Counted from the first letter of the stretch, positions 38,387 through 51,935 are shown. The stretch: DNA of 64,000 nt from Otis tarda (GCA_026413225.1 CM048557.1:46941371-47005370); one strand, 5' to 3'. Notes: generated by a model from the sequence alone, not told the origin. Translations and numbers: made by a program.

Positions 38387-38446
38387 AACAACCCTCCTAG
38401 CTCCCCTCTCCGAGATAACAACCCTCCTAGCTCCCCCCTCCAAGGT
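38387..38446. repeat. 30-bp tandem duplication in LTR
   Basis: Positions 38387-38416 and 38417-38446 share AACAACCCTCCTAGCTCCC and differ at only a few bases. It lies in the likely U3 part. Confidence 0.9.
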
Positions 38447-38528
38447 CACGTTCCCACAGCTGTGTGCAGCTTGTAATTTCCCACAGTGGCCCTACGTGGA
38501 CCATCACTGAAATCCCTCACACACTACC

Positions 38529-40119
38529 TAAATAGCAAATATTCTGCTGAACACCACTATTACCTCCCTCCTCTGCTCACTCATGCACTCTTGCCTCTAT
38601 GGTACTGGTACCTCAGACTTCATTATCATCATTGTGAAATAGCCTGCAGTCTTGTGGTTTAGAATCAACTAGTTGTGTCATGAATGTATTTTGGTATAGT
38701 TGCAATCTTAATCTCTCCCGGTAGTCGGAAAAAACTATTGGGAATGGATATCTACTTTGAACATCTCTAATTCTGCTGCTTTGGACAAGCAGTGTTTGTC
38801 ATGGTGAAGCTGTACAGGATTCTCTTGGGAGACATCTGACAGCCAACAGTGAGCTGTAGTCCAAGATAAGATACTGGCTCAGTGCTGCAGAGTAACTGTA
38901 CACCTTTTATCAACATGTATTTTTTAACAGGTGACTACTTCTAGCCTGTATTTGTGAAGTAATTGGAAGACTGCAGTAGGCTGATGGATTTTCCATATCC
39001 TTTCCCCTTTTCATTTAATTTCTTAGGAAATCCCATGTTAGGGATTGTGTGAAAGCAGTTTACAGTGATGTAAGTCTTCCCTTTCTTATAAACTGTGGAG
39101 GCACTTCTACTCTTTGCAGTAGTACCCATTGCACATGTTTGAAAACTGACTGCTTTGAAAGCAGCTTTTCATTTTTTTAAAAACAATGTTTGTAATTAAA
39201 CATAGCTAAAACCTTGCATTTTCTCATAAGGCTAACTTAAATATACAGGCATGCGCTTTGTAGCTGTTTTCCTTTATTTAGATCTTAATTAAATGCATAG
39301 AGGGATTTTCTCCTGTTAGATGCATGTCTTTTAAACTAGTTTTTTTTGTTTGTTTGTTTGGGTTTTTTTGGCTTTTAAAGCCCACAGAAAAGTAGAGGAA
39401 CATGCAGGAATCTATAAAGGAAACTTAAATAGCTGTACTTAGCTGATCCTTAGTGCTGGGCAGTGCTGCATCCAATAAGCCTGCCTGACTCAGATGGTTT
39501 AGATGACCACTGGTGAAAAACAGAGTTAAACGTACCCATTTTTCCTCCAAATGGTCAACTGCCTGTTTTTGGAGCCCCAGAGATGAGTTCTCCTCTAGGG
39601 AGATTTAGGGGAAAAAGAGGGATTGCAGGTCTCCTGACTGAGCAGTGCATCCACGGTGGGCTGTGATTGCTGTTTAAAACACAGAGAGGCCAACATACAG
39701 ATTCACTCGGTTTGTGTTTAAATGGCAAAGGTGAGTGTCCCAGTTTCCATGTTGTAGCACAGGAGGGAGGTGTTTGGCTGGGCATGGCAGTCCCGGGGAG
39801 GTGCAGACCATAGCGGCTCTCCAGGACTGGTGATGAGGGAACGAACCTCTGGTGCTGTGCAAAGCTGTTTGGTGGTGGTGGCGCAAGAGGGCAGCTGGAG
39901 GTGGGTCTGGAGTTGAGGCAGATGACGGCTTCCCCTCTCCCTGCCACTGCCCTGCCTTTCTCCCTGCCTGCTGAGCAAACCTGCGCCTCTCCGGGGCTAA
40001 GCCATCAGGAGTAATGAAAGAAAATCTGCTGTTTTATAGATGCATCTTCCCTTGCTTGATATGAAAGGGGACAATTAATGTCATAAAGGAAAATAGGTTG
40101 CTCTTATATTAGCTTGTCT
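38529..40119. other. Unique intron-like sequence
   Basis: No exon, RNA gene or recognisable transposon. ORFs at 39555-39978 on the minus strand are chance frames in a GC-richer patch. Confidence 0.45.
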
Positions 40120-40300
40120 TTTGAGTGGGTTGAGCACTTTACAGTCACTAATTAAACTTTACAGTGTAGCTGCTGTAGTCCTAGCTATATCCCCTGAAAG
40201 AGCACTTTGCCTAAGGCCACACAAACAGGTCATGAGCCGCCTTCTTTTGACTCTTGCATGTACCCTGGCTGCTAGAACACAGATCTTACTGCGTGAGGAA
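40120..40300 (+). repeat. MIR-like SINE relic
   Basis: GAGCACTTTACAGTCACTAATTAA followed by CTTTGCCTAAGGCCACACAA, ACAGGTCATGAGCCGCC and CTGGCTGCTAGAACACAGAT follows the MIR order (AACTTGCCCAAGGTCACACAG ... GAGCC). It is diverged, and assignment is from memory. Confidence 0.45.
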
Positions 40301-41603
40301 CTACTGAGCAGCAAAATGTTGGCAGATGATAACTAGGTACCACAGATAAAATGAGTTATATTAATGTGAAATGAAGTTATACGGGGGAGAAGTTTGGCCT
40401 AGAATCTGGCAACTGGCAGGTTGCAGGAACCATCTGTTGCCTGTGGTACTAAGTAATCATTTTCCATAGTTACTTCTAAACCTCAGTTACTCAACACAAT
40501 TTGGAAATAGAAGTTCTGCCAGGTTATTACAAGCACTTCAGGTATCTTCCTTTTAAGTGTTGATTAAAAGAGCTTTTCCCTCTGTTTCTCTCACACTTAT
40601 TTTTGTACTCGTGACAGGTGTGGGGTGGGAGACTGGTGTGCTCAGTCTATCCAGGAATGACTGCTCTCACTCGTGAATTTTTTTTTCTACCTGCGTATTT
40701 TAGCTATATCCTGGGCAGAGTGTTTCCTTGGGTGCAGATAGTTTTATTGTTTGTTCTTTCCTTGTTTGCCTTACTGGTGGACAGTAGAAGAATCATTGTT
40801 GCTCCTGGTGGAGGGATTATGGTGTTTAATTTAGAAACTGGGGCTAATGCTACAGCATTTCTCATTGGCTTCCAGTTTGCTATCAGGTGGCAAAAGCTTT
40901 ATGTGGAAGAAGGAGGTGAAAATTGGTGCCAAAGAGGAGCAAGACCCATCACTGCCTCATCACCAATCTCTGGAGCTATGCAGACCTTCCCAGCCAGCCG
41001 CTGAGATCAGCACAGGGCTTAGAAGAGGAAAAAGTGGGTGCTGTTAGCAAGAACTGCTCATAATGTTTTTGTCAAAATAATGGCTTTTCAGGCTGTGAAA
41101 ACAATGTTAGCAGAAAGGATGTATTATTCAGAATGTTCAGATTTTTTGTTGAAAGGTAGGGAAATACATTTAAAATTGATTTGAGATGAAAAGTTATGCA
41201 ATTGCTAGGAATGAAGCTATTTATATAGCAGTTGCATTTTTCCCACTTTTGCTATTCTCTGCTTCATTCCCAGAAGAAATAAAAAGAAACAGAAAGTAAT
41301 GACTGGAAGCTACTATAACCAAATCCAGGTAAACTAGAATGTTTCATTTCTTAATTAAAAACAGAAAATTCAATGAAAATGCCTCAATATAATAAATGTT
41401 ATTTCGTTTTCACTAGTGGCTTTCATAGCAAACAATTGTCCTTTGTCAGCTGTATGGCTAACCGTACAGAGATTCCTATTTAGTATGGCAAAGCACAATG
41501 TGTCCCATGCAGATACCGTACAGAGATATTCCCTGACCCACTATTGCATCTGTACCCTGAGAGATTCTGTCCTGGGGACCTGCTGGAATTCAAGTCTTTT
41601 CCT

Positions 41604-41638
41604 CACTCTCTCTCTCTTTTTTTTTTTTTTTTTTTTTT
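41604..41638. repeat. (TC)n plus poly-T (22 T) tract
   Basis: A short TC run passes directly into 22 uninterrupted T. Confidence 0.85.
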
Positions 41639-44600
41639 CCTTTCCTATTTTTAAAATATGTGAGTTTGAATCCTGACTTGAGCAGGTCGAGTTGGGATTT
41701 TGAATTCGCAGCCTAGTCACTCAGAATGTCAATTGTCTTCCAGGGCACTGCACTGTGAGTCCCAAGGCTGGAAGCTCTTTAAAAGACCATCTGACTTTTA
41801 AAGGAACATTTGCCAAATAATATGTGTCTTTTAGGTCTTTCTAAATCTACCAAGTGTGATTGATTTATCAATATGTAGCAACTAATGCTTAAATAAAGAG
41901 ACATGTCTTCTCCAGTGGTGTTATAACGCTCCATTAGAAAATTTGAAATAATTTCTGAAAGCATTAATTTCCATAATGCTGCTAGTTAGCTTTTTTTCCC
42001 CTGGGCTCCTGTGAGATATTAAGCTGGCTGACAGGCTTTGCTTCCTGGGTCTGTGGCCCCGGCACACTGCTCCCTAGTTTGGAGTTTTCAGCCATGAGTT
42101 TTAAAACAGGGAGAGAACAGGAGAGTGCTGGTGTGGTGCACCCGTCTGTTTCTCAGGTGGTGAAGGGTTGTTCCCTGTTACACCATTTCCTAGTGTTTTT
42201 ATCCAGGTCCATTTTAAAATCTGTGAGGCAATTGTGCTCTCCCTCCATCTTCCTACAGTCATGCCCAAGTACTTCTGCCAGCCCAGGACGCGCTCTCTGG
42301 ACTTCTTGTTTCAGCTGACGTCTGCCTCTGTCACCCTGTGTGTATGATGATTCCTTTTACGCTTTGCTACTTGTGCTCATTCCCTGCCTTTTTGACTGCT
42401 TGTGTTTTATTTACTCTGAGAAATGCCATTACCTCATAATTAGGTGGTTCCACTGAAATAAAAAGATGAATCCTTTCTACTGAATTTTGCACATCTTAGT
42501 GTTTGTGTCTGCATTTCACAGTAGCAAGTCTCTGAGGAAAAGGCATAGCTAGAGAGAAAACTTACAGGGCGAAATAGTGTGATGAACAGAAATACAATCC
42601 AGGAAGGTGTACAAGAATTAAAAAACAATAGTTAAACCCTTGTCCTGTGTGTAACTCCTCCCATTCGTTGGGTTCTTGGCTCACAGTGCTCTTGGGGTCA
42701 TGGGTCCCTTAAGCCTAAGAGGCTTGTTTCATCAACAGCCTTCCTTTCAAAAGGGATACGGCTGTAAGCACTGTGTTTCTGCTTTGAGAGTCCCTAGGGC
42801 TTGGTAGCCTAGGTAGCCTTTACCAGAGCTGTCTCGGTCCTTGGTTGCGAGGCCGCTGCTGCGGCGGAGTGGCAGGTTTGTTATTCCAGCCTTGCCAGCA
42901 GGCTGTCTGGGTTACGCAGAGGATTGCTTGGTGCACGCTGACAGGTCACCATGCAGTGCTGCAGGCGCAGGCCAGGCTGCAATGACTCCTCACGAGAGCA
43001 GCGTGCCTCACGCATTTCTTACCTGTCTCATAACTGCTGGGGAGAAACAGTATCGTGCAAAGCTACAAGCCATTTCCTTGATGATCTGGAAACTTTTCAA
43101 CATCTGAAACTGTTTAATGTATTATCCTTTTCCAGCTAAGACACTGATGCTTAAAGATTTTTGCTAGGAGTCTTATCTTGGCAAAGATTTCCACTTCATT
43201 CCCCAGCATGCTAGAACTGAGAAACCTATCTATGCATAACTTCTCATCACATCCTGCCAATAACTCTTAGGTAGAAGTGGGGAGGAGAACAGGGTAAAGT
43301 GAATTTTGGCAGGAATTTTGTATATCAGAAGATGAAAAGAGCAGAGCTGGAAGCATGCAGTGATTTCCCATGGCAGAGGATTCCCAGCCTGCTATTGCGT
43401 ACGTACCTACAAAAGGCAACATTTTTCTGGAGCTAGTGGTAAGGGGGGAATGTGATTTGGAAAGCAGACACCTAATCTCACAGTGGCTGCAGACTTTTAG
43501 AGTCTTTACTCCCTCATGCTAGTCAGCATCAGTCACTGTGGGATCTGTGTGAACAAGGATCCCTCATGCTTCAATTGCCATGTTTAACTGGGCTCCCTGG
43601 AAGGCATTCCCATTTGGTCCATGAACAGAGCATCAGCTATTTAAGGAGCTTAGGAACTGAGCTGAGCGTTCCCTGCACTGAGGACAGCTGATCACACCTG
43701 TCTGCTAGGTTTGGGTGTTTCTGTTTATGCACATAGAGTGAGCTACATATTACATAATGGGAAAATCCACTCTAAATTTCCAGATGCCCACGAGCCCTTT
43801 ATTTCTTGTTTAAGTGGATGCTGCTTATCTTCCCATGAGTCAACAGATTATAGGGAATGACTTAAAAGAGTTCCTGGCCATACTGATGACAGGGAAGTCT
43901 GGCCAGGTGCAGTGTCTCCCTCTATGTATGTTATGTTTTTAGTACCATGACCAAACTGATTGCATCCGTCTCCCCCCTCTGTAATACACTTACACAGCAT
44001 TTGAAAGCATGCAAACCTCTCTGACTTGCTGGAAATCAGGTTCAGGAGCGTAAAAACATGTGAACAAAGTGTGAATTGACTGTGATTTGTAAGTGAAGAA
44101 AGGAACGAGTTTAACTTTTGTTCTTAATCTAGTCTTTTTCGTAGTTCTTTTATGCTTTTTTTTTCTTCCTTTTATATATTTTTTAAAAGAACTACTAGAC
44201 ACGAGCTGGAATGTAGAGACATTTCAGTGTTAGCTCAGGTACAGAAGATCACAGTTATTAATGTGTACATGAGCAGTGCCTGGGAGCTCTGTTCTTGACT
44301 GTGTTGTGCTAGATGCAGTCAAACAGAAAAGAAACTCTTCTGGCTCATCAAGAACTTAAAAAAATGCGTATGAAAAGAAGAAGCAGATGGATAGACAGAC
44401 AGATAGGAAGAGCAAGGTGTTATTGGTTGGTGTGCCAGACGTAAGTTTTATTTTATTGTTGCTTTTTATGCTCTGTACCTTTTCCTAATGCTAAGTAGCC
44501 GATAAAACAGTGCAACTGTGACTTTTGTTCTCTTCTAGCCTGTCTCTGCAGCATCAAATATGTTTTGGGGGAAAAGTAAACCCATTCTAGACTGTTAGTC

Positions 44601-47600
44601 TTAGGAAAAATCTTCTTGGAAGCAGCCTTATTTCCAGGCATTAATAACATGCTCAAACTTCAGTTTTCAGTCACAATGAACGCATTTTTAAAAGGCTTGA
44701 TTTTTATTAAAAGAAAATTGAAATACAATGTTTGTTAGATACAGGATCTAGAAAAAGCTTTGCCATTTATCAATAACACCAACACTGCAAATTCACAGAA
44801 TTCCCTGCTAACGTTCCCTGTTGTGATGTGTGCAGCTCCTGGCTTTGCGTTTCATGTATTAGGATCAGGTAGAATAAACAACGCTACAGATCCAGGCTTC
44901 TTGGTGGCAGAACAGAGAGGATGCAGGGGACGGAGGCAGACCAGCTGCAGAAGGAGTAAAATAAATGATAATGATTCAGAGCTCTCCAATTGTTGAACTT
45001 CAAAGTCTTTAGAAAAGCAGGTATTCTTTGTTCTCTTTTAACGACAGGCGAATTGAGGGAAGGCCAGTGTTCCCAGTGCAGCTGCCATGGGAATTACAAT
45101 AAAGGCTGATGAGTTTTGCAGAAATTGCTCTCCTGGTTAGTACTGGCTCAGGGATGGGGGAGTCTAGTTTCTCCTACATGGCAGTACGGAGCAATAACTG
45201 CTCAGCTGCTGCCAACACTTCCTTTTAGCTAGTCCTTGTTAGTGGAGAGTTTGTGGTAATGGGAGTAATTAACACACTGGGAGTCATTTCTGTGTCCTGG
45301 AAGGGAACAGAAAGCTATCAGAGCAGCCCCAGACATGATTGCTCTGCAGGGTTATTTTCTCTCTCTCTTTCTTTTCCATTGTGCTTGGGTTTTGATTTTT
45401 CTTCTTTGTGTTAAGAAAGCTGGAGAGCTGAAATGGTCTGTAAATTGCATTCATGCTGAGCTTGGGCTAGGTAGGCTAGTTAAAGGTCACTCTCACGGAC
45501 TACATGGCTTCCTCTCTTGGGATGGGGAGTGTTTAAGAAGGGAGTCACGCTGTCCCTTGTGGCGCTTTTAACCCTTCTTCTTCCAGTATAGATTTGAAGA
45601 GCTCTGTTTTTGAATTAAATTTGTTTAAATAGACCTAGGAGGTGAGAACCTTGAAGGGTAATTATTATAAAATATTAACTCTTTCAGCAGCCAGATAGCT
45701 TCCCAGCCTAGTGGCTCTGGAGTTGGAGGCTGTGCTGCCATGTTCCCATGCCTGTTCTTGAACTGAGCACATCAGTGGCGTGCTCATATTCCTTCTGAGG
45801 TCACCAGTGGCATTTCAGCTGTGTGTCTTGCCAGTGCATGTGAACTCAGCTCTCCCATACGTAAGTACGTAGTTTGGGTATTGCAGTGTTTCTGGAGGTG
45901 AGCTCCAAGAGTAGACTTGTCATAAACAGCTGTTCTTGCCCTCCTCAGGTAAGAACTGGGGGCAGGGAAAAGAAGAATGATGGACGTTTAACCTGTCTGA
46001 TTGCAAAACATGTGCCCAAGTACCAGGAAACCAACCAATCACCTACCTACAGATCATGACTGACAGTGTATGCATGTGCATGTGTCTATCCTAATCCACT
46101 ATAGAGGAGCAAAGACAAAGAAATTCTAGCATTTTAGTCTGGCTTTTGTATTTTCTTTTTCTTTTAAGAGGATACTATTGGATTGCAAGCCCTGACCTCC
46201 CTGAATAGTAGCATCTCCTTGTCTTGTTTTTTGTTTGATACACATTTTTTGCCCCTGTTTCCTAGGGAGCTCTGTGCTGAATTCAGATAAGGAGAACTGG
46301 GCAACTCCATATCTATTTTCGGGAATGGAAAAGCTAAGCCTGGAAGATATATCAGTGGTAGGAAGAACCAGTAAACATAGGAGAATGTCTTATCCTTGGG
46401 CTTGGGGTGGGGCAAAAGCTTGTGCAGTTCTCACAGTTATCTCAGAGACTGGCATGAATTCTGTATCCCTGGAAACCATACAGAAGAGGTCACCAAGTAC
46501 TCTGTGTCACCCCCAGTCCCCAGTTTTAAGATGCTGACCTTGATGCCCACATATGTCTCTATATCCAAGAAAAAGCCCTAAATATCTCTGTCTCATCTTC
46601 TGCTTCTCTCCCTGCAGCCAGTCATGTGAGATGCTGCATCCTGAGAAGTTCTGCCAACTTCAACAGGAGCTGGGTGCGTTCAGCTCTTTGCAAGGGAAAG
46701 ACTCCATTTTCAGTTGCCACCCCAGTCTTCTCCAGCCCAGCAAGGGGATGATGCCAGAGTCCAGATTTATAGCTGAGTTGCAAATGCTGCCAGAGGAGTT
46801 AAAAACTACATTAGTCCATGTGGTTTTCTCTAGTCTCTTGAATTTCAAAGCCTCCATGTCCCCTCTCAATTCCCTGTAAACACCTCCCCAGGCATCCTTG
46901 CTGAGGAGGCTGTGTGATGGTAAGATTTTAGTGTTCCTTTTTTTTTTTTTTTTCCCCCAGCAACAGTAGAAACTCACAGTTTTCACATCTGCATTTTTCA
47001 TTGAGAGGTTTTTTGTTATCCCCCCCACCCCCCTTTCTTTTTAGCCACAATTCAGCTGGGGATAGGCCAGGCAGAAAGATTTCTGCTTGAGAGATAGGAG
47101 TCTCTGTGGAGACCCACACTCAATGAATGAGCCAAAAGAAGCCTGTTGCTTACTAGACAACTGGATGAATGAAGACATGCTGAATAAATACTATTAATTC
47201 CCCATTTCTCTGCCACTGGCAAGCTTGGCTTTTAATATCAATTATTGATTGTGAATCTCCCTGGATCATTTTGAGCAGCTGATGTCGTAGAACTGTAATA
47301 ATGTGATTGCTGTGCTTTGGGCCAACTATGGGAACACACATGGACTAAGAGCCAAATTAGGGCCCTATTTACCCCTTCTTGGAACTTCTCTGCTTCAATA
47401 GGGCCTGGGGAATAAAGCAAACCATTGGATTTTTGGAGGATTTTTTTTTTTTTTTTCACAGTGACAGCAAGGACAAGAGTGAATTGGTATGGGGTATTAA
47501 TACATGGATCTTAGGTCACCAACATATGTTTTTCCCTCCATGTGAAGTACGGCATAATGAATAGTTTCAGGTGTGGAAGGGGGTGGCAGACCAGGGGGAC

Positions 47601-47827
47601 TGTAAACCCCTCCCATCAGTGTGTCAGTGGGATTTTGTCCAGCATCCTGAAGTGGAATAACAGGACTTACACAGGTTTGCACTGGCCTGCAGTGGCAGGG
47701 GTTTGCAAGGGAAGCAGGACTGTCCTTGGCTTCATCTAACTCTGCTGTCCTTTCTGCACTAGGAAATGCTGAAAATTACACTTTCAAATACAAAAAAGTC
47801 CATCCACAAGCAATTAGCAGCCAGAGA

Positions 47828-47856
47828 GGGAGGGAGTGGAGGAGGGAGGGCAGGGA
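47828..47856 (+). repeat. G-tract cluster, G-quadruplex-capable
   Basis: Five GGG runs lie in a purine-only stretch apart from single T and C bases. It fits G3+N1-8. Confidence 0.6.
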
Positions 47857-50800
47857 GTGACAAACCTGCCTCCTGCAACCTTTCTGTGCAGTTGGGTAAA
47901 TAAGCTGCAGAGCAGCACTGTTCCCAGCTCCTTACCCTCTTTCCTAAGCAGGTGCATCGCGAGACATTTGCAAAGATATTAACCCTGCATACAGAGTATG
48001 CCAGTCAGTAATTATGGAAATTAGTTGGCAATTAGATAATGTCACTCACTTTCCCCATACAGCTGATAAGCAGTTGAAAGCCACTCCAAAGTGAGGGCAG
48101 GACCCTCTCTGAGGGTTGCTGAGCAGATGGCTCTGACCTCCTGGCTTTAATAGGCTGCCCTCAAGTTTGGGAAGTTGTGTGGTGGTTGGGTAGCACTTGC
48201 CCGCAGTGCTGTGGCGGGGCTGCCTCCCTTCCTTGGCTGGGGAAGTTGTGCAGTTTTCTCTGCCCTGTGTGTGGGATGTTTCAATAGTGCAAGTGGGTGT
48301 GTTTCCTACAGCGGGCTTTGTGTGCGTGAGATGCTGAGCCGTCTGTTCAGCATGCAGGTTCCTCGCTGTCTCAGCTCTCTGGTGGGCCAGGGGGGCGGTG
48401 CAGGCTGCTGAGGGTGCAGAGGAGAGAACTTGCTGGCTCCCTCATTCCTTCAGGGTAGCAAGTATTTAAAATGCTCTGCAAAGACCTTGCCTAGTGGTTT
48501 GCCGAAAGGCTGATCGCATCAGACTGGCTCTCTTTTCTTCGTGCCGCTAAATCACATTAAGCCAAAAATATAACACAGAAAATATTTATTATGTTGCTTT
48601 TCCCTGTGAGGAATAGAGGTGTTGCTAATTCGTGACTGGGAGAGGCGATGTCCATCATGAAGTCGTTTTTTGTCAGATGTGTTCACACTGTGACCAAGTT
48701 TGAGATTTCTCAGAGATAAAATATATAAAGAAAACACAATGGGATTCTGTAGTTATTGTCCCAAACTGTAATGCATTGCTATGGTAGCAGTGTGCTGCAT
48801 GAGGCTGCTAGGGTAGTACTTATGCTAAAAATAAAATGGTAAGAGCAGAAAATTGTTCGTTCTCAGTGTGTCTTCAAAGATCGTTGTGGGAAACGGGTGA
48901 GGCACAGATTTGTTGTGCTAGGATTTACTCTCAAGGTTGGGATTAAGATCCTGGCCACCACTGAAAAGGACACTGGGTGTTCTGGGTTTTTCCTTAAGAC
49001 CTTGCTACTGTGTGGTAAGGTTTGCTCTTTCAGGCTGAACTGTGTGAGGGACAAAACTGGAATAATGGGAAGCACCTTGGGTCAGGACTGACGAGTGCTG
49101 ACGGAGCTCTGGGGGGCCTCAGATGGCCCCGGCCTGCTAGCAGCTGGGTGCAGGCAGCTTTCCCCAAACCTGAGCTGCAGCATCCGAATGGTAATGACGT
49201 ACCTGGAAGTGACACCTTTATTTCATAGTTTTTGTGTCGTCTTCCTCTTCTGAAACAGGCCTGGCATTGTCTTCTTTCAGAACACTTAGAGAGGTATTGC
49301 CTTGTCTTCCCTCAACTAAAACAGCTGGAGAGGGATTGCCTTGGCTTCCCTCAGTCAACAATGCTATTCCTGTTTGACCATTTCTGCCTGGTTTCCCTTG
49401 TTGACTGTGGCCTTTCTCCTCTCCTAGTGAGCACGTATCAATGCTACATAAATCTGTACCGTGGTGGTAGCCTGCTTCTTTTACTGTGCCTCTGAAATAT
49501 CCCAAGGATTGAATCAACCTGTGGAGACTGAGATTTCTTTGTGTGTGTAAAAGAGGGTTTCAGCAGCCTAGGGTTGGGAGAGACTGGTAGGCTTTTCGGG
49601 CAGGCATTTGGGCTGTACTTGGGCATGTGCATCTCATCTGTGGTTATCTATAGAGTGTTCACACCTGCTACTGTGATTTACAGCACCTTGCGCTGATTCT
49701 CAGAGTTAGTCTTCTAAAACAAGGAGAGAATAGTAGTAAGGCTGAGGGCTTCTTCTGATGCAGATGGTGCAACTCACCCTGCCCAGGAGAATCAAAAGCT
49801 GCGACAAAAGCCCCTCTGCAGTGGGGTCTCTGTGGGTGCTTGGTGCCATGCTGGGCTTGCCTCCCACCCTAGCTCAGGCTGAGCACAGAGCTATCTGATG
49901 GAGCAGTGAATTTTGCTGTGGTGGTGGTAAATGTTTCAGGCAGATCGCTGGCTAATTTACACACATTATTATATTCCTATTCCCATCTCATCAATAATTC
50001 CAAGCTTGGGTCATCGCTTTCTCTCTTCCCTCCCTCTCGCTCTATTCTCCTTTTCCATAAATCATGGGCTATTTTAGTGGAACCACGAGGGAGCACAGAG
50101 GAGAAAGGTAAATGGACAAGAGCCACATTTTTTTTTTTCTGGTTGACTTTCAAAGCCCCCCCAAGCCCCCATGAACTGAGCTAGCATCGTGATTACTGGG
50201 AAGGCAGATGATTTGAGCATTTGGATCTGTTGTTTGGTGTTTTCTGGTTTTTTTTTTTTTTTCATTTTACACCTCTCCTAACACCTCCTTTTTCCTCCTT
50301 CCATTCTCCTGAGCCAAGCTGTTAACAATTAAAAGGTATTATCTTCCCTCTGGTTTTGACTTGATTTTATTTGTGTTTATAGCAGTTTAGCTAACAAGCT
50401 CCACTCAGGCAGCTGCAGGGAACAGGCCTGGTTTCCACTGGGCACTGAAAGCTCATGTTCTGCTCCAACTTATGAGTTTTCTTTTAATTGATCCGTTTTG
50501 TTTTCTAAGTGACTTGTTTCTTGTGCTGGCTAAATATGCCAGACTAACAGCCCTGGAGACTTATGGCTTCTGCGGGTCCCTGGGGCGCGTGAGGCAGAGG
50601 CTGTGACTATGTGAGCTGTCCCCTCCATTGCCTAGTGATTCTCCTCCAGCTCAATCTCTGCTCTTACCAAACAGAAACTTTTATGCACTCCCTGTTTCTG
50701 CACTGTCTGCGAGCCGCCTCCTTTGGAGAAAAGTGGGTGGTGGGTTTGAAAGACATCTGCTAGGAGAAACAGCAGCCCCAGCAACTCTCATCATCCACAG

Positions 50801-51860
50801 CACAAAACATTTTTTTCCCAAGCAAATACTGCCTCACAATATTTGTGATTCAGTTTGTGAAATCTGTGTTCATGCTGGCTGCTGGGAGGTTGAAGGCCTT
50901 GATTCTCATCAGCTCCTGTCCTGCTTTGTATCTGTGATGATGTTAGCCATTCCCAAAGCTATTCTCGTGCCCAAACCATCTCTGTGAACAAGCATCTGTA
51001 TTAATGGAAAACTTTCTTTTTAAGCAAGGTTTTCAAAACATGAGCCTAGCTTTGTGCTGTCTTTACTTAAGACATCTTAAAACATCCTCCTACCTCAGGT
51101 GTACAGTCACCTACATGCAAATAGGCAGAAGTGAATTAAATCCCAGTATTAACAGGTGTAAATCCTGCTCACTGAAGGCAGTTGGAACTGCTTTGGCCTT
51201 TTTGCCAAACCACTAGAACCAGGGTAAGTGGTTAAGTGCTTAGACAGTTCTTATAATCTAAGCTACAAGTTTCGTATCGTTTAAGCTGTAGGTTGCCATA
51301 TATAATTTGCATTGCACATGTTCCCAGGTTGCAAAGGTCCCTGTTAGAGTCTCTGAAGTGTGCAAGACATGTAAAGTAAAAGCAGCTGTTGCATGACAGG
51401 GTGACAGAAGAGTTGTCTTCTTGAATGCTTGCTTGGTGTGCTAGGAACCATAAAGAAAGCAATGGAATGGAAAGTTTGCATAATGCTTTCTCTCGCCTTG
51501 TATCAGCTCTTATACTCTGAGGAACTCTGGCTGTTGCCCTAAGCATTTTCACTGAGGGGTAATGGTTACTAGCGAGGCTCCAGCACCATTTCTCTCAGTA
51601 AAGTCAATGAGAGTGCATCCATCAAAGGAGTTAAATAATTTGATGCATTTTTACATTGTGTAATGTTGTGGTGTGGGAAGATCACTTGGTGAGTTCTCTG
51701 TGTGGTCCTCTTAGTTTTGAGGACATAGATGTCCTTGCTTGTTCAGAAGACTGTATAGCCAATTGCAGGTATAAAGAAGTGGCTAGGGTATCAAGAAATG
51801 TAAATGAGTTACTGGACAAGATGTTAATAAGCTTCATGGTAAAGATATGGTGAGTCGTAG

Positions 51861-51900
51861 GACTAACCTTTTTCTTTCTTTTCTTCTCTTGACCCCACAG
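51861..51900 (+). promoter_or_regulatory. Strong alternative 3' splice site upstream of NRXN3 ATG
   Basis: A CTAAC branch-point match at 51863-51867 is followed by about 25 bases of nearly pure pyrimidine and CCCCACAG, with AG at 51899-51900. By consensus it is at least as good as the acceptor at 52443. If used, the exon would begin at 51901 and carry a 565-base leader containing upstream ATGs, including a nine-codon uORF at 51936-51965. Confidence 0.5.
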
Positions 51901-51935
51901 GTCCTGCAAGCTTTGTGAGTGCCAACCAGTGAATT

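Larger units (their letters stand above)
37919..38523 (-). mobile_element. Second solo LTR (605 bp) with 5-bp target duplication
   Basis: The element starts TGTTGCCGG and ends CCCTCACACA (TG/CA). It is flanked by CTACC at 37914-37918 and 38524-38528. AATAAA on the minus strand (37988-37993 complement) near the left end suggests minus orientation. It is GC- and CpG-richer than its flanks. Inside are a perfect 22-bp tandem duplication (38017-38060) and a 30-bp near-perfect tandem duplication (38387-38446). No internal retroviral genes are present. It differs in sequence from the LTR at 22.4 kb. Family not recognised. Confidence 0.72.
40301..51860. other. Unique intron-like sequence upstream of the NRXN3 exon
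   Basis: No exon, RNA gene or clear transposon over 11.5 kb. It holds a (TC)n-T22 tract at 41604-41638, T runs near 46938, 47442, 50130 and 50251, a G-rich tract at 47828-47856 and possible conserved patches at 47940-48090 and 49930-50090. The 128-codon frame at 40618-41004 has no family resemblance and I treat it as chance. Confidence 0.5.

Noticed and set aside
38069..38510. ORFs of 67-126 codons on both strands
   Set aside because: They fall inside the second solo LTR and its tandem duplications; the repeated LLAPLSEITT-type residues simply reflect the 30-bp repeat.
40618..41004. 128-codon + strand ORF with a hydrophobic stretch
   Set aside because: No family resemblance, starts in a T-rich tract, no splice context, and frames of this length are expected by chance in 64 kb on six frames.
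51901..51919. Micro-exon ending at the GTGAGT near 51914
   Set aside because: The exon would be about 13 bases and the donor has a poor TTT exon end; better explained as chance within a longer leader or intron.
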